Shown: positions 42,507-51,737, counted from the stretch's first letter. The stretch is DNA of 64,000 nucleotides from Bacteroidia bacterium (GCA_020635905.1 JACJYV010000004.1:248001-312000), one strand, 5' to 3'. Numbers and translations: made by a program. The notes: generated by a model from the sequence alone, not told the origin.

Positions 42507-43295
42507 TTAGCGGGCATTTTTCTTGGCCTGCTCCCAGTACACATCCATCTCTTTCAGGTTCAAATCCTTCAGATTTTTCCCCTCCTTTTCAATGGCTTCC
42601 TCAATGAATTCAAAACGCTTTTTGAATTTGTGGTTGGTGCGGTTGAGGGCGTCGTCGGGATTGATGCCAATGAAGCGGGCATAATTCACAAGGGAAAAAA
42701 GAATATCCCCAAATTCGTCTTCCAGCTTTTCCTTTGCGGCACCCTTTTCGGCTTCTTCCTTGAATTCGCCCAGTTCTTCCTGCACCTTCAGCCACACATC
42801 CTGAGGATTATCCCAATCAAAACCCACATTCCTCACTTTCTCCTGAATGCGCAGGGCCTTGATCAGGGAAGGCATGCTGTTGGGCACTCCATCGAGCACC
42901 CGTTTCTTCTTCTGATTCTTCTTTTCGGCCATTTTGATCTCCTCCCAATTACGCAAAACCTTGTCTGTGGAGTCGGCCTGCACATCGCCGTAGATATGAG
43001 GGTGACGGCGAATCAGCTTTTCTGTGAGGGTGGTGATCATCTCTTCCGTGGAAAATTTGTTTTCTTCCTCCCCAATGCGGCTGTAAAACAAGACATGCAG
43101 GAGAATATCCCCCAATTCCACCTTCATTTCGTCCCAGTCGTCGTCCAGGATAGAATCTGAAAGCTCGTAAACCTCTTCAATGGTGAGGTGACGGAGACTT
43201 TCGCGGGTTTGCTCCTTGTCCCAGGGGCATTTTTCCCTGAGTTCGTGGACCACTTCAAAAAGACGGGAGAAGGCAGGAAGGAGCTGTTCATTCAT
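42507..43295 (-). CDS. mazG: Nucleoside triphosphate pyrophosphohydrolase MazG
   Basis: A 262-residue tandem-domain MazG that hydrolyses NTPs to NMP and pyrophosphate. The first domain has LREKCPWDKEQTRESL and the metal-binding EExxE-type run EEVYELSDSI...WDEMKVELGDIL. The second half repeats the pattern (VQEELGEFKEEAEK...EDEFGDILFSL). The length is normal. It lies on the minus strand, with a clear promoter at 43322-43315. Confidence 0.95.
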   Translation of the reverse strand: MNEQLLPAFSRLFEVVHELREKCPWDKEQTRESLRHLTIEEVYELSDSILDDDWDEMKVELGDILLHVLFYSRIGEEENKFSTEEMITTLTEKLIRRHPHIYGDVQADSTDKVLRNWEEIKMAEKKNQKKKRVLDGVPNSMPSLIKALRIQEKVRNVGFDWDNPQDVWLKVQEELGEFKEEAEKGAAKEKLEDEFGDILFSLVNYARFIGINPDDALNRTNHKFKKRFEFIEEAIEKEGKNLKDLNLKEMDVYWEQAKKNAR

Positions 43296-43314
43296 AATAT
43301 TCTGCGATTTGCGG

Positions 43315-43322
43315 CAAATATA
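43315..43322 (-). promoter_or_regulatory. -7 promoter element for mazG
   Basis: The minus strand reads TATATTTG, 19 bp before the ATG at 43295. It abuts the T-run of the terminator just upstream; no -33 TTG is visible. Confidence 0.55.
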
Positions 43323-43323
43323 T

Positions 43324-43357
43324 AAAAAAAAAGCCCCTGGTTAAGGATTCCCGGGGC
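43324..43357 (-). terminator. Intrinsic terminator with no gene in front of it
   Basis: On the minus strand, the stem GCCCCGGG / CCAGGGGC (43357-43350 / 43340-43333, one mismatch) is followed directly by T9 (43332-43324). It points toward mazG, yet no minus-strand gene lies between 43357 and the diverging macroglobulin gene. It implies an unannotated transcript, perhaps a small RNA. Confidence 0.7.
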
Positions 43358-43705
43358 ATGTCTGAAAGTGATTTGGTGAAAAAAAGGAAGGTACTACTAT
43401 GAAAAAGGCGTGTTTGTAAACTGAAAAAAAGTGGTTCGAAATAACTTCTAAAGTGGAGGTTCGGGTTCAATTTGGGTAAAATTTTTCTTCATACCCTTGC
43501 TTTTGGCCTGAACGGTCAGTTTTGGGGTGACAATGGAAATAATCATTTCATGAAAGGAAATATTACTCAACAGAAATCGTTAGCAATGTCACAACCACGC
43601 TTGAATTTCCCCGTTTAAGATTTTCCCGCATTATTTTCCCGCATTAAATTTCGCGCAATTTGTTTTCTGACTCCTGAAAACTGCTTTCCTTCATTGAATT
43701 ATTCA

Positions 43706-46700
43706 ATGAAAAGGAGGAAATTCAACTTCAAATACTACGAAATGTCACACCTCAGCCGTCTCTTTCTCACTGTTTTAGGAGCAGCCACCCTGCTGATTCT
43801 TATTTCCGCATTTCAACCCAAACCCCACAAACACAAGCCCATGCTTACTTTTCAGCCCGGGGACACCTACGAAGACCTTTGGAAAAAGGTGGATTCCCTC
43901 AAAAATCAGGGCTTGCCCGAGTCGGCCCTGGAAGTGGTCAACCTGATTTACGGCAAGGCCAGCCAGGATCACAACGACGCCCAGGTGGCCAAATCTTTGA
44001 TTCACGTGATGCTTTTTACCGCGGCGAAGGAGGAGGAATCCATTGTGAAAAATATTGGTCGCATGGAGGAAGAGATCAAGAAGGCACATTTTCCCCTGAA
44101 ACCCGTGCTGCAATCCATGCTGGCTGAAAGCTATTATTCCTATTACAGCAATAATTACTGGCGATTTCAAAATCGCTCAGAGACGGTCAGTTTTGACAAT
44201 CTGGACATCCGTACCTGGGACCTGACCAAGGTCAGGAATGAGATTTACGCCCTGCACCAGGCCGCTTTGGAAAACAGGGACAGCCTCAAAAGAACCCCTC
44301 TTTCCCTTTTCAACGACATTCTCCAGTTGCAAACTGGCAGCCAGGATTACCGCGGCACCCTGTTCGATTTTCTGGCTCACCGCGCCATTTCCTTCTATTC
44401 CAACGACTTATTGCAGGTGAATCAGCCTGCCTGGAAATTTGATCTGGACCAGGAAGAGGTGTTTTTGCCCGCCAAACAGTTTGCCAAACTGCAAATAACC
44501 ACCCGCGACACTGGCTCCAATAAGTATAATGCCTTTTTGCTGTATCAGGATCTGGTTGATTTCCATTTAGGAGACACGGATCCCATGGCCCTGATTGATC
44601 TGGAGCGAAATCGCCTGACCTGGATGCGGTCCCATTCCGTGCTGGGTTATGCAGACAGTCTTTACCTGCAGGCTCTGGTCAGTCTGGAGAAAACCTATCC
44701 CAATCATCCTGAGATTGCCCAGGTGGGCTACGACATTGCCCGTCATTTAAACGAGCAGGGTGGCCAGTACACCCCAGGTTCTGAGCACCCCAACCGTTGG
44801 AAAATCCGCGATGCCTGGCAAAAATGTGCCGAGGTAATCAAAACCTGGAAAGCAGAAAATCCCGGGGTAATCAATTGTAAATCCCTGCAAATCGAGATTG
44901 AAACCACTTCCATTTCCGTTACCCATGAGGAGGTAAATCTGCCCGGTCAACCTTGTCGTGCACTGGTGACCTATGATAATGTGCCCAAATTATACCTGAA
45001 ACTGGCCCGCCTGGAGCCTCAGCAATGGGACAACCTCAGTAATATCTACGACGAGCAAAAGCTGGAAGCCCTCAAAAAACTGCCCGTGGTGAAGGAATGG
45101 AGCCAGGATCTGCCATTGGAAGGCGATTACCAGAGCCACCTGGCCGAGATTGAGATTCCCGGCCTGGAACTGGGTGAGTACGTTTTGCTGGCTTCCTCCT
45201 CCAATGAATTCGTTTTCAATGAGCACCAGATTTCCTTTTCGCGCATCTGGTATTCCAATCTTTCCTACAGCGCCCGCCTCGACAATAAATACGATATGTC
45301 TGTGCTGGTGCAGGACCGCGAATCGGGCGAACCCCTGAAAGGGGCCAAAGTAAGGCTGCTCAACCGCGAATACGATTACAACAGCCGTTTGTATCGCTTC
45401 ATTGAAAAGGGGAATTACACCACAGACGATCAGGGTTGGGTCAAAATTCCTGCTCCATCCTCAGGCAGCCGCTACTTTAATCTGGAAGTGCGCAATGGAA
45501 AAGATCGTCTCAGCCTGAACGACAGCTACAGCCAGTATTATTCTTCGAATAATTCTCCTCAATCTGTCCTGAGAACCACCTTTTTTATGGATCGCATGAT
45601 CTATCGCCCGGGGCAGACCATTTATTTCAAAGGTCTGGTGCTGGAATTCAAGGGCGAAAATGCTTCCCTGAAAACCAATTACAAAACCACGGTTTATTTC
45701 ATAGATCCCAATTATCAAACTGTTTCCACCCTCGAAGTGACCACCAATGAATATGGAACATTCAGTGGCACTTTTACCGCTCCCCTGGGCCAGCTCAACG
45801 GGCAGTTTCACCTGCAGGACGGCAACAGTTCCCAGTATTTCAGGGTGGAAGATTATAAGCGACCCAAATTTGAAGTGAAATTCGAGCCTGTAAAAGGGAG
45901 TTTTGCCCTGGGCGGGCTGGTCAAAGTGAAGGGAAATGCCCTGGCTTACGCGGGTTCTACCATTGACGACGCCAAAGTGGCTTACCGCGTGGTGCGTCAG
46001 ACCCGTTTTCCTTGGTGCTGGGGCTGGAGATGGTATCCCAGCACGGCCGACATGGAAATCACTTCAGGAGAGGTGAAAACAGACGCTGCGGGTGATTTTG
46101 AAATCGAATTCAATGCCATTCCCGACAAATCTGTGAGCAGCAAATACCTGCCTCAGTTCAATTTCATCGTCTATGCAGACGTGACGGACGTTTCAGGCGA
46201 AACCCATTCCACCCAAACTTACGTGAATGTGGGCTACGTAGCCCTGAATGCAGATTTGGTCCTGCCTGCCCAACTCGACAAGGACACAAAGTATAAAGGA
46301 TTTGCCATTCGCACCACCAACCTGAACGGACAGTTCGAGCCCGCCAAAGGCAGCATTTCCCTGCAAAAACTCCGTTCTCCCAATCGTCTCATGCGCAATC
46401 GCCTGTGGGCCAAACCCGACATGTTTGTAATGAAGAAAGAGGAATTTTTGCAGAAATTTCCCCTGGATATCTACGATAATGAGGCCGATCACACACAATG
46501 GGAAGTGGAAAAGGAGGTATTCAAAACCCAGTTTGACACAGAAAAGGACGACTCACTGCAAATTCCAGGGCTGAAAGACTTTGCCGAAGGCATGTACAAA
46601 GCCATCCTGAAAACGAAGGATAAATTCGGCAAGGAAGTGAGCAAGGAATACTTTGTGCAGGTCTTTCAGGCCTCAGGTAAGAAGGTGGCTTTGCCCGTCA

Positions 46701-49700
46701 TGAGCACGTTTGTGGACCGCAAAGTGATGGCTGAGCCTGGCGAAAAAGCTTCCATTCAGGTGGGAACTGCAGCTCAAAAAGTGAAGGTATTGTGCGAGGT
46801 GGAATGGAAGGGAACCGTGGTTAAACAGGAATGGATCACCCTCAACAATGAAAAAATCAATTACGAGCAATTGATTCCTGAAAATTATCGCGGGAACTTC
46901 AGTCTGAATTTTCATTTTGTACGCCATGGCCGCCGTGAAAGCCACCAGCGGGTGGTCACTGTACCCTGGACCAATAAACAGTTGAAACTGGAATTTGAAA
47001 CCTTCCGCGACAAACTGGAGCCAGGTGCCAAAGAGGAATGGAAAGTGAAAATTGCAGGCCCGGGCGGTGAAATGGCCGCTGCAGAAATGGTGGCTGCCAT
47101 GTATGACGCCTCTCTGGACGCATTCGCCCCCAATTATTTCAGCTTTTCCTGCTATCCCATCCATTATTCCTATCTCAACTGGCAGCACAGCAGTGGATTT
47201 TCCAGTGAGACGGGCTCAATTCTGAACCATTATTACAACCGTGGCATTGGGTACAGAAATCAGTCTTATGATTATCTGAACTGGTTTGGCTATACCCTGG
47301 GATACAATTATTTCAACTATCGCTACAAAAGCGTTTCCCGCAGCGGGGCCGTTTTTGATGCAGAGGGGGATTTTGGTGGTGCTGAATTGGAGGAATCTGG
47401 TAATGCTGACGGCTGGGCGGATGATATGGACAAAGATGCACCTGCACCCATGGAAAAAAGTGTCCTTTCCAAGGAATCTGCAGAGGACGAGACCCTGTCT
47501 GCAGGAGAGAATCGCAGGGAAGTTCAGCAGAAGAATCTGGATGGTAAATTGGGAGGAGATCAGGGTGAAGTGAGCATCCGTACCAATCTCAATGAAACAG
47601 CCTTTTTCTTCCCTCATTTGCGAACCAATGAAAAAGGGGAAGTCATTTTCTCCTTTACCATGCCCGAAGCCCTTACCCGCTGGAAATTTTTGGGTTTTGC
47701 CCACACCAAAGACCTGAAATACGGTCAGATGAGCGGGGAAACCGTCACCCAGAAAGAACTGATGGTGATGCCTCACCGTCCTCGTTTTTTCCGGGAAAAT
47801 GACCGCATTGTCTTTACTGCAAAAGTTTCAAATCTGGCCGAAAATGCCCTCAATGGTACTGCCAAACTGGAATTGTACAACGCCCTGAACATGGAGCCCG
47901 TGGATGCCATTTTCGGCAACAGCAATTCAAGCCGTAATTTTTCCGTGGAAAAAGGCCGCAGCACGGGTCTGGAATGGGAACTGACCATTCCAGAAGGGGT
48001 TCAGGCCGTGACCTATCGTGTGATTGCCCGTGCGGGCAATCATTCAGACGGGGAGGAAGATGCCCTTCCCGTACTCACCAACCGCATGTTGGTGACTGAG
48101 GGACTGCCGCTACCCTTGCGCCCCCGACAGAAAAAGGATTTCACCTTTACCAAACTGGTGGAAAATAAATCCACCACCCTCAAACACCAGAAAATTACTC
48201 TGGAATTTACCTCCAATCCTGCCTGGTACGCGGTGCAGGCCCTGCCTTACCTCATGGAATACCCCTATGAGTGCGCAGAACAGACCTTCTCCCGTTTCTA
48301 CGCCAACAGTCTGGCTACCCACGTGGCCAATTCTCATCCCCGCATCAAGCAGGTGTTTGAAAGCTGGAAAAACACAGATAAGGAAGCCCTGCTCTCCAAC
48401 CTGGAGAAAAATCAGGAACTCAAATACCTCTTGCTGGAGGAAATGCCCTGGGTGTTGAATGCCCAGGATGAAACTGAGCGCAAGAAAAGGGTGGGACTGC
48501 TCTTTGATCTCAATAAAATGGCCTCAGAACTGGAATCAGCGCTGAAAAAGCTGCAGAAATCCCAGGCCTCCAACGGAGGCTGGCCCTGGTTTCCGGGCAT
48601 GCCCGACAATCGCTACATCACCCAGCATATTGCAACGGGGCTTGGGCACCTGGATCACCTCGGGGTAAAAAATGTACGCGAAGACAGCAAAACCTGGACC
48701 ATGACCCAAAGTGCGCTTCGTTACCTGGATGACCGCATCCGCGAAGATTATGAATTATTGCTGAGGTATAAGGCAGATTTGAGCAAAAACCACCTGGGAC
48801 AGCTTCAGTGCCAATATTTGTATGCCCGTTCCTATTTCAAAGATGTACCTGTGAGTAAGCAAAATCAGGTGGCATTTGATTACTACCTGAAGCAGGCAGA
48901 AACCTACTGGCTCGATCAGGGCAAATACACCCAGGGGATGATTGCGCTGGCCCTGCATCGTTATGAAAAGCCGCAAACTCCTGCCAAAATCATCAAATCC
49001 CTGAAGGAACATTCCCTCAAAAACGAGGAAATGGGCATGTACTGGGCCGACAACACAGGCGGCTGGTACTGGTACCAGGCCCCCATAGAAACCCAGGCCC
49101 TCCTGATCGAGGCCTTTGATGAGGTCGCCAATGACCAGGCTTCCGTGGAAGAAATGAAACTCTGGTTGCTCAAACAAAAGCAGACCACTGACTGGAAAAC
49201 CACCAAGGCCACGGCTGAAGCCTGCTATGCCTTGCTGCTGCGCGGCACTGATCTGCTGGCTGAATCCAAACTTGCTGAAATCACCATGGGAGGTCAGAAA
49301 ATCGATCCCACGACCATGGAAGATGTGAAAGTGGAGGCGGGCACAGGCTATTTCAAAACCTCCTGGACTGGCAAGGAGATCACGCAGGATTTGGGTAAAA
49401 TTTCGGTGAATAATCCCAATAATGTGGCAGCCTGGGGCGCGGTTTACTGGCAATATTTCGAGCAACTGGATAAAATTACTTTTGCAGAAACGCCCCTGAA
49501 GTTGTCCAAAGAGCTGTTTCGGGAGGAAATGACCGACCGTGGACCCATTTTGCGTCCGCTGAAAGCGGGCGCAGTGCTCACCCCGGGTGACAAAGTCAAG
49601 GTGCGCATTGAGATTCGCACTGACCGCGATCTGGAGTACGTGCACCTGAAAGACATGCGGGCCAGCGGATTTGAGCCCATCAACGTGCTGTCACAGTACA

Positions 49701-49912
49701 AGTACCAGGATGGGCTGGGCTATTATGAAAGCACCCGGGACGCGGCCACCAACTTCTTCATCTCCTGGTTGGGAAAAGGGACCTACGTGTTTGAGTACCC
49801 CCTGCGGGTCAGCCACAAAGGTGACTTCTCCAACGGCATCACCACCATTCAGTGCATGTATGCACCCGAATTCACCGCCCACTCAGAAGGAGTGCGGGTA
49901 GTGGTAAAGTAG
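43706..49912 (+). CDS. Bacterial alpha-2-macroglobulin with thioester motif
   Basis: A protein of about 2068 residues with an N-terminal membrane anchor or signal (LSRLFLTVLGAATLLILISA), followed by MG beta-sandwich domains with DRMIYRPGQTIYFKGL, typical of the family. A low-complexity acidic linker lies in the middle (about 1210-1290: EGDFGGAELEESG...). The A2M domain has TMPEALTRWKFLGFAHT. The thioester motif CAEQ is intact (Cys near residue 1523, in YPYECAEQTFSRFYA). The C-terminal half holds helical toroid and receptor-like domains. Bacterial macroglobulins trap proteases in the envelope, often with penicillin-binding protein 1C, which is not here. The ATG at 43706 or the one at 43742 could be the start. 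Confidence 0.93.
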   Translation: MKRRKFNFKYYEMSHLSRLFLTVLGAATLLILISAFQPKPHKHKPMLTFQPGDTYEDLWKKVDSLKNQGLPESALEVVNLIYGKASQDHNDAQVAKSLIHVMLFTAAKEEESIVKNIGRMEEEIKKAHFPLKPVLQSMLAESYYSYYSNNYWRFQNRSETVSFDNLDIRTWDLTKVRNEIYALHQAALENRDSLKRTPLSLFNDILQLQTGSQDYRGTLFDFLAHRAISFYSNDLLQVNQPAWKFDLDQEEVFLPAKQFAKLQITTRDTGSNKYNAFLLYQDLVDFHLGDTDPMALIDLERNRLTWMRSHSVLGYADSLYLQALVSLEKTYPNHPEIAQVGYDIARHLNEQGGQYTPGSEHPNRWKIRDAWQKCAEVIKTWKAENPGVINCKSLQIEIETTSISVTHEEVNLPGQPCRALVTYDNVPKLYLKLARLEPQQWDNLSNIYDEQKLEALKKLPVVKEWSQDLPLEGDYQSHLAEIEIPGLELGEYVLLASSSNEFVFNEHQISFSRIWYSNLSYSARLDNKYDMSVLVQDRESGEPLKGAKVRLLNREYDYNSRLYRFIEKGNYTTDDQGWVKIPAPSSGSRYFNLEVRNGKDRLSLNDSYSQYYSSNNSPQSVLRTTFFMDRMIYRPGQTIYFKGLVLEFKGENASLKTNYKTTVYFIDPNYQTVSTLEVTTNEYGTFSGTFTAPLGQLNGQFHLQDGNSSQYFRVEDYKRPKFEVKFEPVKGSFALGGLVKVKGNALAYAGSTIDDAKVAYRVVRQTRFPWCWGWRWYPSTADMEITSGEVKTDAAGDFEIEFNAIPDKSVSSKYLPQFNFIVYADVTDVSGETHSTQTYVNVGYVALNADLVLPAQLDKDTKYKGFAIRTTNLNGQFEPAKGSISLQKLRSPNRLMRNRLWAKPDMFVMKKEEFLQKFPLDIYDNEADHTQWEVEKEVFKTQFDTEKDDSLQIPGLKDFAEGMYKAILKTKDKFGKEVSKEYFVQVFQASGKKVALPVMSTFVDRKVMAEPGEKASIQVGTAAQKVKVLCEVEWKGTVVKQEWITLNNEKINYEQLIPENYRGNFSLNFHFVRHGRRESHQRVVTVPWTNKQLKLEFETFRDKLEPGAKEEWKVKIAGPGGEMAAAEMVAAMYDASLDAFAPNYFSFSCYPIHYSYLNWQHSSGFSSETGSILNHYYNRGIGYRNQSYDYLNWFGYTLGYNYFNYRYKSVSRSGAVFDAEGDFGGAELEESGNADGWADDMDKDAPAPMEKSVLSKESAEDETLSAGENRREVQQKNLDGKLGGDQGEVSIRTNLNETAFFFPHLRTNEKGEVIFSFTMPEALTRWKFLGFAHTKDLKYGQMSGETVTQKELMVMPHRPRFFRENDRIVFTAKVSNLAENALNGTAKLELYNALNMEPVDAIFGNSNSSRNFSVEKGRSTGLEWELTIPEGVQAVTYRVIARAGNHSDGEEDALPVLTNRMLVTEGLPLPLRPRQKKDFTFTKLVENKSTTLKHQKITLEFTSNPAWYAVQALPYLMEYPYECAEQTFSRFYANSLATHVANSHPRIKQVFESWKNTDKEALLSNLEKNQELKYLLLEEMPWVLNAQDETERKKRVGLLFDLNKMASELESALKKLQKSQASNGGWPWFPGMPDNRYITQHIATGLGHLDHLGVKNVREDSKTWTMTQSALRYLDDRIREDYELLLRYKADLSKNHLGQLQCQYLYARSYFKDVPVSKQNQVAFDYYLKQAETYWLDQGKYTQGMIALALHRYEKPQTPAKIIKSLKEHSLKNEEMGMYWADNTGGWYWYQAPIETQALLIEAFDEVANDQASVEEMKLWLLKQKQTTDWKTTKATAEACYALLLRGTDLLAESKLAEITMGGQKIDPTTMEDVKVEAGTGYFKTSWTGKEITQDLGKISVNNPNNVAAWGAVYWQYFEQLDKITFAETPLKLSKELFREEMTDRGPILRPLKAGAVLTPGDKVKVRIEIRTDRDLEYVHLKDMRASGFEPINVLSQYKYQDGLGYYESTRDAATNFFISWLGKGTYVFEYPLRVSHKGDFSNGITTIQCMYAPEFTAHSEGVRVVVK

Positions 49913-50094
49913 CTGCAAGCTACGAGCTGGGGGCTGCCTGCTTCGGGCATCTGGCTGGAAGCTATTATCGGCCAGCGGTCAGTTGGCAAAGTAAAGCAAA
50001 TGGGTTTTGCTAATCCATTCAATACTAAGGACTCAGGACTCCCGACTAAGGACTATTCTCTAAAATCTGACATCTAAAAATCTAACATCTAAAT
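49911..50094. repeat. Heptad arrays filling a convergent gap (AGCTGCA, ACTAAGG, TCTAAAA units)
   Basis: 49911-49966 reads as eight loose 7-mers: AGCTGCA, AGCTACG, AGCTGGG, GGCTGCC, TGCTTCG, GGCATCT, GGCTGGA, AGCTATT. 50024-50094 reads ACTAAGG, ACTCAGG, ACTCCCG, ACTAAGG, ACTATTC, TCTAAAA, TCTGACA, TCTAAAAA, TCTAACA, TCTAAAT: a change of family in phase, with one 8-mer. It touches both stop codons. Confidence 0.9.
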
Positions 50095-50595
50095 CTTTAC
50101 AAATCCCGACCTCAGATACTGATTTCCTTTGGAAATGAGGATGCGATAATCGCCTTCGCGCAGGGATTCCACGTCGAGCAGGAGCAGGTTTTTGCCTTCG
50201 CGGGCGCTGTAAACCTCAGAGTGGCGGACGCGGTTGCGCTTATTGATGATGTTGACGTGCAGGGGCGCACGCATTTTGGATTCAAAGGTGATGGTGACCA
50301 GGTAAGCCTGCTTGCCGGGATTCTGGGAAACATTGACCAACAGGTCACTAAACAGGTCTGAGTTGGTGCGCACCCGCTTCAACTGACGGGAATTCAGGTG
50401 GCTTACGGGGTTGGAAACAGCCTCAGTGGGCTGATATTTAGGGGTTTGCAGCAGGCAGGGATGGTTGGCTTCTCCTTCGCAGGCATAGGGTGATTGGGCA
50501 AAAAGGCCGAAACCCATGCTGATAAAAATCGCACCAAACAGAAAAATACGAAGATTTGCCCCAAAAGCGGGCCAGAAAGGGGTCGAAGGAATCAT
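50089..50595 (-). CDS. Exported protein of unknown function with a T9SS-CTD-like beta domain
   Basis: A 168-residue protein with a signal peptide (IFLFGAIFISMGFGLFAQ, cleavage near residue 34). A short linker follows, then a beta domain (about 80-168) with AYLVTITFESKMRAPLHVNIINKRNRVRHSEVYSAREGKNLLLLDVESLREGDYRILISKGNQYLRSGFVKI. That domain resembles type IX C-terminal sorting domains in its N..G-x-Y and final lysine-rich strand, but it makes up most of the protein. The start could also be M27 (50517). Confidence 0.65.
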   Translation of the reverse strand: MIPSTPFWPAFGANLRIFLFGAIFISMGFGLFAQSPYACEGEANHPCLLQTPKYQPTEAVSNPVSHLNSRQLKRVRTNSDLFSDLLVNVSQNPGKQAYLVTITFESKMRAPLHVNIINKRNRVRHSEVYSAREGKNLLLLDVESLREGDYRILISKGNQYLRSGFVKI

Positions 50596-50721
50596 ACTTA
50601 ATAAAACAGCCTAAAACTGAGGCTAAATTTCGCGAATATTTCAATAAAAGGAAATTCCTCCTTGACCAAAGACAGGGATTGTGGATAAATGGTGGAAAAA
50701 GGGGAGGGGAAAAGAAGGCAC

Positions 50722-50750
50722 AAAAAAACCTCATGCTTGCATGAGGTTTC
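50722..50750 (-). terminator. Terminator of the tRNA-His gene
   Basis: The stem AAACCTCAT / ATGAGGTTT around a GCTTGC loop is followed on the minus strand by a T-run (50728-50722). It begins 5 bp after the CCA end of the tRNA. Confidence 0.88.
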
Positions 50751-50754
50751 ATTT

Positions 50755-50832
50755 TGGGGTGGGAGACGGGATTCGAACCCGCGACCTTCGGAACCACAAT
50801 CCGACGCTCTAACCGACTGAGCTACAACCACC
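50755..50832 (-). tRNA. tRNA-His (GTG anticodon)
   Basis: A complete cloverleaf: D-stem GCTC/GAGC, anticodon stem TCGGA/TCCGA with loop TTGTGGT (anticodon GTG), T-arm GCGGG-TTCGAAT-CCCGT, encoded CCA, and the extra G at -1 (50832) paired with C73 that marks tRNA-His. Odd point: the acceptor stem GTGGTTG/CTCCCAC has two mismatches (positions 5-68 T-C and 6-67 T-T). Relatives I recall have CAGCCAC there, which would pair. Everything else argues for a working gene. Confidence 0.93.
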
Positions 50833-50904
50833 AGTTATTTGGGAAGCCAAAAATAGTAAAAAATCTATTTTGTGAAACGCCCCTGAGAAAAATTTTAATA
50901 ATTT

Positions 50905-51690
50905 TTAGTCGGTCAGGAATTTTTTCAGCAATTCTTCTGCCTCTTTCAATTCCATTTTGTCCTCCAGCAACAAATCCTTGCGGGGCTTCTTGCCGATCAC
51001 TTTTTGCAGAATCTTGATTGCCAGACTTTTCTCCCCCGTTCCATAGAGTACTTCAGCGTAAGCCACCTGGTTGCCCGGATTTTCAGGAGCCACTTCCGTG
51101 GATTGCTTCAGCACCTGCAGCGCCTTCTGCTTGTCTGGCCAGCTCATGATCAGGGGGATATTGGGAGCACGGAAGTGCAAAATTCCCAGGGCGCGGTAAG
51201 CGCCAGCTTCTTCATTATTGGGGTCCAGGGCAATTACCCTTTCGCTCAATTCCTTCATTTTGCCCGCCACTCCACTCGTGGCAGCCGAAAAGCCACTCTT
51301 CAGATTTGCCCATTTACCCAGGTTCACCATGTACCACATCGTGATTTTTGCGCTGTTGGGATATTTTTTGAGCATATATTCACCCAGGTCAATTCCCCGC
51401 TGAAAGATAGCCAGTTGCTCATTCTTTTTGGTCAGCACAAACGTGCCTTTATAAAAGAAGCACTTCATCAGGTAGGTGGAGGCCAGTTCCTCATTGGTGG
51501 GCTCATTCAGGGCCTTTTCAAAGTAGAAAATGGCCTTATTGATGGGCTCCTCCTGGGCCTGAAGTCCGTACGAACCCTGATCACGCTTTTTGTACCAGTC
51601 TAATCCTAAATCCATAAAGTTTTGACAGAAAGCAGTTCCTGAAAGGAAAACCAGCAAGGCAGTCAGCAGGATAATTTTCTTCGTTTTCAT
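50905..51690 (-). CDS. Exported TPR protein
   Basis: A 261-residue protein with a signal peptide (MKTKKIILLTALLVFLSGTAFCQ). TPR-like helix pairs run through it (AIFYFEKALNEPTNEELASTYL, ALQVLKQSTEVAPENPGNQVAYAEVLYGTG). The block GKWANLKSGFSAATSGVAGKMKELSERVIALDPNNEEAGAYRALG resembles TatT-type proteins of TRAP transporters. It may hold a ligand or partner in the periplasm. An open frame reaches 51720, but the ATG at 51690 starts the signal peptide. Confidence 0.78.
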   Translation of the reverse strand: MKTKKIILLTALLVFLSGTAFCQNFMDLGLDWYKKRDQGSYGLQAQEEPINKAIFYFEKALNEPTNEELASTYLMKCFFYKGTFVLTKKNEQLAIFQRGIDLGEYMLKKYPNSAKITMWYMVNLGKWANLKSGFSAATSGVAGKMKELSERVIALDPNNEEAGAYRALGILHFRAPNIPLIMSWPDKQKALQVLKQSTEVAPENPGNQVAYAEVLYGTGEKSLAIKILQKVIGKKPRKDLLLEDKMELKEAEELLKKFLTD

Positions 51691-51737
51691 CTGGCTAAAC
51701 GTAATCAATAATTTCATCAACTAGAGGGTCAAATAAA

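Larger units (their letters stand above)
43296..43705. other. Intergenic region between diverging genes, with a stray terminator
   Basis: 410 bp. It holds the mazG promoter and a minus-strand terminator hairpin, both listed separately. 43690-43711 also contains the palindrome-like TTCATTGAATTATTCAATGAA over the start of the macroglobulin frame. Otherwise AT-rich with no gene I can support; short frames here have no start signals. Confidence 0.5.

Noticed and set aside
43288..43470. A 60-residue minus-strand frame at the mazG promoter
   Set aside because: It runs through a terminator hairpin and the mazG promoter and has no recognisable start or family.
50598..50831. A 77-residue minus-strand open frame (begins MVVAQSVRASDCGSEGRGFESRLPPQ)
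   Set aside because: Its first part is the translated tRNA-His gene, a well-known false protein pattern.
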